NCBI GenBank assembly: GCA_013816415.1
Contig: JACDEN010000110.1
Span: 1 to 7,834 of the forward strand
Source of the DNA: Planctomycetota bacterium
GTDB lineage: Bacteria > Planctomycetota > UBA11346
DNA: 7,834 nucleotides
Direction of reading: 5' to 3'
Below the pieces are notes generated by a model. The model did not search any database, was not told the DNA's origin, and saw only the letters and a list, made by a program, of their open reading frames with translations. This document shows, one piece after another, positions 1 through 4,191 of the stretch; positions within the stretch are counted from its first letter, which is position 1, and each line of letters begins with the position of its first letter. The position numbers were made by a program, and so were the translations under genes.

Positions 1-1
1 C

Positions 2-1084
2 ACCGAGGGCGTGGCGTACGACGGCTACATCCTGGACTTCATCGCCCTGTGGCTGCGCGACGCGCCGGCCGAGGTGCGCGATCCCATCGTCCGCCATCCG
101 CGTTTTCGCCAGTTCTTCGAGGAGTCGTACCGCCTGTCCGCGCCCGGGCGCGCGATGCAGGTCGCGGAACTCAGCGACGTCGAGCCGGTCGGCATGCCGT
201 TCCACGCCTCGGCGCACGCGAAATGCCTGTCGCTGCTTCCGGATCCGCTGATCCGCTGGCATCTCGACCGCTGCGACCTGCGCGAGCTGCGCTGCGACGC
301 GCTGGTCGACCTGGCCGAATCGGCGGTGAAGCCGGCGGCTCGGGCTCCGGCAGCAGGCGCCACCGACGCGCATTATGCGCTGGTCCTGCGCAGCGGCTGG
401 GACGCGCGCGATCTCGCGGTGGCGATGTCCTGCACGACCTCGCCTCATCACCACATGCACGACGACGACGGCTCGATCGTCATCGGTACCGCGGACACGT
501 GGCTGATCTGCGATCCGGGGTACCAGCAATACCTCGGGACCTCGGAGCGCGCCTTCACGCTCGGGGCCGCCGCCCACAACGCGCCGGTGATCGACGGCGC
601 GGCGCAGACCGCCAAGGCCTGCCGCCGGACCGCCCTCGAGCGCTGCGGACCCGGAATCTTCCGCGCCGAACTGGACCTCACCGCCTGCTATGCGCCCGAG
701 GCGAAGCTCGCATCGGTCACCCGCACCGTGTGGCTGGCCGGGCGGGATCTGGTGGTCGTCGCCGACCGCATCGCCGGGGCGCAGGTCCGCTCGCTACGCT
801 ACCATTGGCACGCGCACCCGGATGCCGCGTGGTGGTGGGAGGATGGCGCGGCGATGATCCGCTGCGCGGGCGCGACCGCGTGGATCCGCTGCGTCGGAGC
901 GCCCTTGGACGAACGCGACGTCGACCGGCTGCGCGGATCGCGCGGCCAGCTGACCCTGAGCAAGCAGCTCGAACCCGCGGTGGGCACCCATTGGTGGGTC
1001 TTCTCCATCGGCCCGCGCCCGCACGCGGTCGAGCGCGACGGCGCGCAGCTGCGCGTCGGTTCGCGCCGCTTCGCCCTCGCCTGA
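2..1084 (+). CDS. Heparinase II/III-like polysaccharide lyase, C-terminal part (5' end cut by window edge)
   Basis: The frame is open to the left edge (residues T-E-G precede the GTG at 11), so that GTG is most likely internal and the gene starts outside the window. About 360 residues are visible. The second half is the beta-rich domain of heparinase II/III-type lyases. Counting the GTG as residue 1, there is a His-rich stretch followed by acidic residues and Gly-Ser (HHHMHDDDGS, about 146-155), then a DPGYQQYL motif (about 168-175) and HNAPVIDG (about 189-196). The first visible 110 residues are helical, fitting the C-terminal end of the alpha/alpha toroid. Members of this family cleave uronic-acid-containing polysaccharides by beta-elimination; the substrate cannot be told from this fragment. 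Whether it is exported is unknown because the N-terminus is missing. It converges on the DinB-like gene with a 12-bp gap. The family call is fairly sure, the specificity is not. Confidence 0.85.
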   Translation, partial: TEGVAYDGYILDFIALWLRDAPAEVRDPIVRHPRFRQFFEESYRLSAPGRAMQVAELSDVEPVGMPFHASAHAKCLSLLPDPLIRWHLDRCDLRELRCDALVDLAESAVKPAARAPAAGATDAHYALVLRSGWDARDLAVAMSCTTSPHHHMHDDDGSIVIGTADTWLICDPGYQQYLGTSERAFTLGAAAHNAPVIDGAAQTAKACRRTALERCGPGIFRAELDLTACYAPEAKLASVTRTVWLAGRDLVVVADRIAGAQVRSLRYHWHAHPDAAWWWEDGAAMIRCAGATAWIRCVGAPLDERDVDRLRGSRGQLTLSKQLEPAVGTHWWVFSIGPRPHAVERDGAQLRVGSRRFALA

Positions 1085-1099
1085 ACTGCGATCGGTTCA
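1082..1099. terminator. Small dyad joining the two convergent stop codons
   Basis: TGAACTGCGATCGGTTCA spans from the TGA of the heparinase-like gene to the TGA (as TCA) of the DinB-like gene. The arms TGAAC/GTTCA pair exactly, and one G-T wobble plus a G-C pair extend the stem to seven pairs over a four-base loop. It is weak and has no T-tract, so a terminator role is only a possibility. Confidence 0.25.
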
Positions 1100-1585
1100 G
1101 CCGCCCGCGTCCGCGGTCCAGGTCCGGCCGTCGGCGGCCGCGCGCACCTGCGCGAGATGGTGCGTGGTGTGCGAGGCAATGATCCCGGCAACCTGCGCGA
1201 ACGACCGGGCCCCAGCCTCGCTGTGGACTCCGCCGCGATCCCAGGCATCAGGCGGGAGCACCTCGATGAGTTCGATGACGGCGGCGCGCGTGGCGGCGAA
1301 CAGGGCGCCGGCCCGGACGAGGCTGCGCTGGCCGTACGCGAGCCGATCCGCCCAGCGGTTCTCGTCATAGGCCCACAGCAGCGGATGCTCATCCGCGGCG
1401 AGTCGGCGGAGTCGGTCGAAGAAGACGGTCTCGGCATCGGCGAGATGGATGAGGACCTGGTGTGCGGTCCATTTCCCCGCCGCGTAGGCTCGCCCCGACG
1501 CAGCGGCCTCCATCGCGAAGAAGGGCACCAGGTCGTCGCCGGATCGGCGCAGCGTGGCGAGCGTCTCTGATCGTTGCGGGGGCAT
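1097..1585 (-). CDS. DinB/YfiT-like four-helix-bundle protein
   Basis: 162 residues. The frame stays open upstream, but I place the start at the ATG at 1585-1583 because a GGAG ribosome site (1595-1592) sits 6 nt before it, the extra upstream residues look non-genuine, and 160-170 residues is normal for DinB proteins. The family pattern is visible: KWTAHQVLIHLADAE in the first third (a W/H..HL..E helix) and HTTHHLAQV near the C-terminus. These supply the three histidines that usually bind a metal in DinB_2/YfiT proteins. Family members are metal-dependent thiol (bacillithiol/mycothiol) S-transferases or uncharacterised stress proteins; no substrate can be assigned. No signal peptide is seen, so it is probably cytoplasmic. 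It lies downstream of the GH43 gene on the same strand with a 122-bp gap. It may be co-transcribed, but its good ribosome site would also suit an independent unit. Confidence 0.85.
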   Translation of the reverse strand: MPPQRSETLATLRRSGDDLVPFFAMEAAASGRAYAAGKWTAHQVLIHLADAETVFFDRLRRLAADEHPLLWAYDENRWADRLAYGQRSLVRAGALFAATRAAVIELIEVLPPDAWDRGGVHSEAGARSFAQVAGIIASHTTHHLAQVRAAADGRTWTADAGG

Positions 1586-1591
1586 GGGGGA

Positions 1592-1595
1592 CTCC
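1592..1595 (-). promoter_or_regulatory. Ribosome binding site of the DinB-like gene
   Basis: GGAG on the minus strand, 6 nt before the ATG at 1585. It decides the start of the DinB-like protein in favour of this ATG over the longer reading frame that stays open upstream. Confidence 0.55.
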
Positions 1596-1707
1596 GGCAC
1601 GTCATCCTGCGGATCCGAACCGACGTCCAAGCGTGGCGTCGAAGCCCCCTGCGGCGCTGCGGTCCTGCTGTGCGCGACCCGCACGTTGGAATGCGCGCGC
1701 ACGCGCA

Positions 1708-2715
1708 TCACGGCAGCGTCTGCGGCGTCCAGGTCGGGGTGCAGCGTGGACCGGCGTCGGTCCAGATCAGGCGGTCGATGCACATGCGACGCGCGGTCTG
1801 GCCCGGATCCCAGGCGTGGTAGACGAGGTACTCGCTGCGTCCATCGGGTCCGACAATGTGGGAATTGTGTCCGGGACCGATCACGCGCCCGGGAACCGTG
1901 CTCAGCAGACGAGGCCCGCGCTCGCCGCCCGCATCGGAATACGGACCGAGGACCGCAGGCGCGACGGCATAATCGACGCCGTAGCTGTCATTCCCGAAGC
2001 ATGCGCCGCTGTAGATGCAGTAGTAACGTGAATCGTGCATCACCACGCACGGCCCTTCGAGGGTATGCCAATCCCAGACGCGGCCGTACATCCGACGGTT
2101 CGCCTGGAAACGCTGCCAGTCATGACGGGCGCGAAGCACCACGCGCTCGTCCCCGGCGAGCCGGCGCATGCCTTCGAGGCGATCAACGACCAGCGCCGTC
2201 CCCGGCCGGCACCCGGCGATCTCATCGGTGAAATCACGCGCATAGAAGAGGTACCAGGTTCCATCGACGTCGCGGAAGGGATGGGTGTCGATTGCGAACG
2301 GCGTCGTTCCCGGCTCCATCATCGGAACGCCGGTGTCCTCGTAGGGTCCCTCCGGGCGGTCACTGACCGCCACCCGCAGCTGATGCGCCGGTCCCACAGA
2401 ATAATACAGATGGAAGAGACCGTCGGCTTCAGCCACCGATGGCGCCCAGAATTCGTTCCCCAGGGCGTGGTCCGGACGGATGAGGGCGTGCCCGATCGAG
2501 CGCCAGGTGACGAAGTCGTCCGAGCGCAGCAGCGGAAAGACGCGGCTGCGCGAGGCCACTCGTTCGACGGGTGTGACTCCGTCGGAACCCGGTCCGGTGC
2601 CGACCGCGTAATACGCATCCCCGGATCGCCACACGAAGGGATCGGCGACATAAGCAGGATGGACCGGGTTGGTCCAGGTCAGGGTGCGTGCGCTGGAGAC
2701 GCGATCGTTGCTCAT
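1708..2715 (-). CDS. Glycoside hydrolase family 43 protein (arabinofuranosidase/xylosidase/arabinanase type)
   Basis: 335 residues with the signature of the GH43 five-bladed beta-propeller. The three catalytic acidic residues fit the family: Asp25 in YVADPFV (general base), Asp143 in AIDTHPF (pKa modulator) and Glu220 in LEGPCVV (general acid). WAPSV (90-94), GPGHNSHIVGPDG (280-292, with the histidine that commonly helps hold the central cation) and YLVYHAW (297-302 region) are also typical. The family hydrolyses arabinose- and xylose-containing glycans; the exact substrate cannot be read from sequence. There is no signal peptide, so I infer a cytoplasmic enzyme acting on imported oligosaccharides. 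The ATG at 2715 is the only sensible start: no in-frame GTG or TTG lies nearby, and the propeller begins about 15 residues later. A GGAGG lies only 1 nt before the ATG, which is unusually close. It is divergent from the metalloprotease gene and upstream of the DinB-like gene. Confidence 0.92.
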   Translation of the reverse strand: MSNDRVSSARTLTWTNPVHPAYVADPFVWRSGDAYYAVGTGPGSDGVTPVERVASRSRVFPLLRSDDFVTWRSIGHALIRPDHALGNEFWAPSVAEADGLFHLYYSVGPAHQLRVAVSDRPEGPYEDTGVPMMEPGTTPFAIDTHPFRDVDGTWYLFYARDFTDEIAGCRPGTALVVDRLEGMRRLAGDERVVLRARHDWQRFQANRRMYGRVWDWHTLEGPCVVMHDSRYYCIYSGACFGNDSYGVDYAVAPAVLGPYSDAGGERGPRLLSTVPGRVIGPGHNSHIVGPDGRSEYLVYHAWDPGQTARRMCIDRLIWTDAGPRCTPTWTPQTLP

Positions 2716-3008
2716 GCCTCCGCACGGTAGCCGATCGGCATCGGTGGGAACCGCTGATACGCAGCCCGCAACTTCCACCAGAGTGCATGGTTTGCCCGTC
2801 GAGGTCCGCTCCCGAGGGCGGTTCAACCCCTCCCAGGAGAATGCCTGAAAGAGCGGTTCGAGCACCAAAGATTGAAACGCATTCGCGACGGAAGAATTGG
2901 CCGAAACTGCTGGAGGACTCATACGAGGGGGAACCGAGTGATGCAGCCGCTGCGACGTTTCCCATCGTGTTGGCGCATGTCAGGTGCGACCCGGCAATAT
3001 GCCAATCC
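2716..3008. other. Divergent intergenic spacer between GH43 and metalloprotease genes
   Basis: A 293-bp non-coding stretch between two genes that point away from each other, so promoters for both should be here. I see no convincing -35/-10 pair on either strand. A purine-rich ribosome-site-like run (GAGGGGG, 2925-2931) precedes a tiny reading frame listed separately. No clear operator palindrome was found. Confidence 0.6.
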
Positions 3009-3021
3009 ATGCGAGCCCTGA
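2941..3021 (+). CDS. Possible 26-residue leader peptide overlapping the metalloprotease start
   Basis: An ATG at 2941 follows a strong purine run (GAGGGGG, 2925-2931) at a usable spacing of about 9 nt. It opens a 26-codon frame ending with TGA at 3019-3021, so it overlaps the ATG of the next gene (3009) by 13 nt in a different frame. The start of the metalloprotease gene has no visible ribosome site of its own, so coupling to this small frame is conceivable. The peptide itself (basic, two cysteines) resembles nothing I know. A short ORF in GC-rich DNA can arise by chance, so confidence is low. Confidence 0.2.
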   Translation: MQPLRRFPSCWRMSGATRQYANPCEP

Positions 3022-3974
3022 CCCAGACATTCACGTTCAGCTGCTTCATCATCAGCATCCGCATCAGCATCCGCGCGTTCCTCCTGCTTCCGCTCATCGC
3101 CGTTCTCGCCGCCTCCATGCCGGCGGTCGAATGCTGGACTGGCGAGCAGCTGGATGAGATCCGTTCGATCCAAGGTCATGTCGTCGCCAAGGACGGGTTG
3201 TTCTCGGTCACCACCAGTCATTACGTCGTGCGGTCGGAGATCGACGCGCGCTTCACCGCTGAACTGGCGCGCTACCTCGAGCTGTTCGACGACCAGGCGA
3301 CGTCCCTGCTGATGCTGCCGGCGGTCGCCGCTCCCGGGATGGCGGTAGTCACCGTCTTCGCGAGCCAGACCGACTACCAGAAATCCCTGGGCAAGGCCAC
3401 GCGGTCGCGCGGGCAATTCGACTGGCTCTACCCCGACGAGACCTCGCCGGCGCGCTACACCATCCGCACCTACGCGGCGAACCTGCGCGAGCGGGATTTC
3501 CGCAACTTCTTCCGGCCCATCATCAATCATGAGACGACCCATTACCTCCTGCAGCTGCGCGCAGGACGTCGGCATATCCCGAACCTGGTCCATGAAGGCA
3601 TCGCCACCTACGTGCAGGCCTGGGATTTCTTCAAGCCGACCAGCTGGAATCTCGCGAACCACTGCTGCGAGTTCGCTCCCAACCTCCGCCACGCCGTGGA
3701 TGCGCAGGAGGTGCCTTCGATGTCGTGGCTGTCCCAGGTCTCGACCTGGGACGTCGACGATTTCGGACCACAGACCAACACCCGATATGCATGCGCCGAA
3801 AGCTTCATCGCCTACCTGCTCGGCGACGACTCGCGGAAATCGTTCTTCAAGCGGCTGGTGACCGCTGCGACTGGCGGCGAAAGCCTCCGCGGCCTGTTCG
3901 CCAACGGTGCGGGCTCCGTGATCGAAGAGGATTGGCGGCGCTGCCTGTTCCTTTCCTCAGAGCACCGCGGCTGA
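3009..3974 (+). CDS. Exported HExxH metalloprotease-like protein (gluzincin / DUF1570-like)
   Basis: 321 residues from the ATG at 3009. This start is chosen because it places a signal sequence at the front: a basic n-region, a hydrophobic core at about 24-40, and a likely cleavage near the A-V-E-C segment at 39-42. An in-frame GTG at 2967 is possible but less attractive. Zinc-site residues are H174-E175-T-T-H178, with E196 in LVHEGIATY as the third ligand 18 residues later. This HExxH...E layout belongs to gluzincin peptidases and to DUF1570/peptidase-MA-like proteins common in planctomycetes and relatives. The fold around it (Y-x-V-R early, the strand MAVVTVFAS, then the zinc helix, then helices with five scattered cysteines) fits that group. 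It probably acts in the periplasm or outside the cell; the substrate is unknown. There is no C-terminal anchor. It stands alone on the plus strand and is convergent with the transporter operon. The catalytic motif is clear, the precise family less so. Confidence 0.78.
   Translation: MRALTQTFTFSCFIISIRISIRAFLLLPLIAVLAASMPAVECWTGEQLDEIRSIQGHVVAKDGLFSVTTSHYVVRSEIDARFTAELARYLELFDDQATSLLMLPAVAAPGMAVVTVFASQTDYQKSLGKATRSRGQFDWLYPDETSPARYTIRTYAANLRERDFRNFFRPIINHETTHYLLQLRAGRRHIPNLVHEGIATYVQAWDFFKPTSWNLANHCCEFAPNLRHAVDAQEVPSMSWLSQVSTWDVDDFGPQTNTRYACAESFIAYLLGDDSRKSFFKRLVTAATGGESLRGLFANGAGSVIEEDWRRCLFLSSEHRG
3050..3073 (+). repeat. Two tandem copies of a 12-bp unit inside the signal peptide
   Basis: CATCAGCATCCG occurs twice head to tail, in frame, encoding ISIR-ISIR in the n-region of the metalloprotease signal sequence. 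An in-frame duplication by slippage would explain the unusually long n-region. Confidence 0.8.
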
Positions 3975-3990
3975 CCGCGGTCAACCGCGG
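3964..3990 (+). repeat. Three ACCGCGG words at exact 10-bp spacing, forming a palindrome over the stop codon
   Basis: ACCGCGG starts at 3964, 3974 and 3984. The span 3965-3990 is an imperfect 26-bp palindrome with one mismatched pair (C3971 against A3984). Its core, TGACCGCGGTCA (3972-3983), is perfect and contains the TGA stop of the metalloprotease gene. It could form a hairpin at the 3' end of that transcript. No T-tract follows, so it is not a classic intrinsic terminator. Confidence 0.75.
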
Positions 3991-4004
3991 GTGAGGATTG
4001 GCTA

Positions 4005-4070
4005 TTAGCTTTAGCTTTAGCTTTAGCTTTAGCTTTAGCTTTAGCTTTAGCTTTAGCTTTAGCTTTAGCT
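4005..4070 (+). repeat. Perfect hexamer array, TTAGCT x 11
   Basis: Sixty-six bases made of eleven uninterrupted copies of TTAGCT, equivalent to AGCTTT in another rotation. The array is AT-richer than everything around it. Each unit contains the palindrome AGCT. It lies in the spacer between two convergent genes. The reading frames it creates on the minus strand (Lys-Ala or Lys-Leu dipeptide runs) are by-products of the repeat. Confidence 0.97.
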
Positions 4071-4133
4071 TGAAGGCGATCGGGCACTGCAGATCGCGCA
4101 ATGGATTTCGCGGGGAGACTCTGGCGCAACGCG

Positions 4134-4187
4134 AAAGCTACGGCTAGAGCTAGAGCTAGAGCTAGAGCTAAAGCTAAAGCTAGACCT
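4134..4187 (+). repeat. Degenerate hexamer array, inverted relative to the first (ARAGCT type)
   Basis: Nine hexamers in phase from 4134: AAAGCT, ACGGCT, four AGAGCT, two AAAGCT, then AGACCT. The two at the edges (second and last) are the most diverged. The unit AAAGCT is the reverse complement of the AGCTTT rotation of the first array, so the two arrays are inverted copies separated by about 63-72 bases. Its end lies 4 bp from the stop codon of the MalG-like gene. Confidence 0.9.
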
Positions 4188-4191
4188 CCTC

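Larger units (their letters stand above)
4005..4187. terminator. Long imperfect hairpin between convergent genes, possible bidirectional terminator or RNA-end structure
   Basis: The two arrays can pair to give a stem of roughly 45-54 bp. The loop holds two further small inverted repeats: GCGATC (4076-4081) with GATCGC (4092-4097), and TTTCGCG (4106-4112) with CGCGAAA (4130-4136, which overlaps the start of the second array). In RNA this could form a long stem capped by two hairpins. Position between two convergent stop codons favours a role at transcript ends. There is no U-tract on either strand, so termination is an inference from position only. Confidence 0.4.
3975..4191. other. Convergent intergenic spacer filled by repeats
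   Basis: 217 bp between the stop codons of the metalloprotease (+) and MalG-like (-) genes. Most of it is accounted for by the ACCGCGG words, the two hexamer arrays and the loop between them. On the minus strand the sequence AGGAGGAGG (4193-4185) begins inside the TAG stop codon of the permease and resembles a perfect ribosome binding site, yet no start codon follows at a usable distance. I see no gene in this spacer. Confidence 0.8.

Noticed and set aside
49..1182. Arg-rich 377-residue frame overlapping the heparinase-like gene on the same strand
   Set aside because: Extreme Arg/Ala/Gly content is typical of an out-of-frame translation in GC-rich DNA, whereas the heparinase frame has conserved motifs.
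2035..2730. 231-residue plus-strand frame opposite GH43
   Set aside because: The opposite strand carries all GH43 catalytic motifs in one continuous frame; this frame has no recognisable features.
2800..2830. GC-rich imperfect palindrome (CCGC ... GCGG) as a repressor operator in the divergent spacer
   Set aside because: Only 12 of 16 positions are symmetrical in very GC-rich DNA, there is no second copy, and no regulator gene lies nearby.
2970..3000. Sigma-70-like promoter TTGGCG ... CAATAT before the metalloprotease gene
   Set aside because: The spacer is 19 bp, the -10 matches the consensus at only three positions, and transcription would begin at about the start codon. Not convincing.
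4005..4187. CRISPR array or telomere-like repeat
   Set aside because: The unit is only 6 bp with no spacers, so it is not CRISPR. A telomere reading is unsupported because both sides carry ordinary genes and the two arrays are inverted around a short loop.
3009..4191. Mobile element carrying the metalloprotease and the repeats
   Set aside because: No transposase, integrase, terminal inverted repeats or target-site duplication could be seen; the inverted arrays lie on one side of the gene only.
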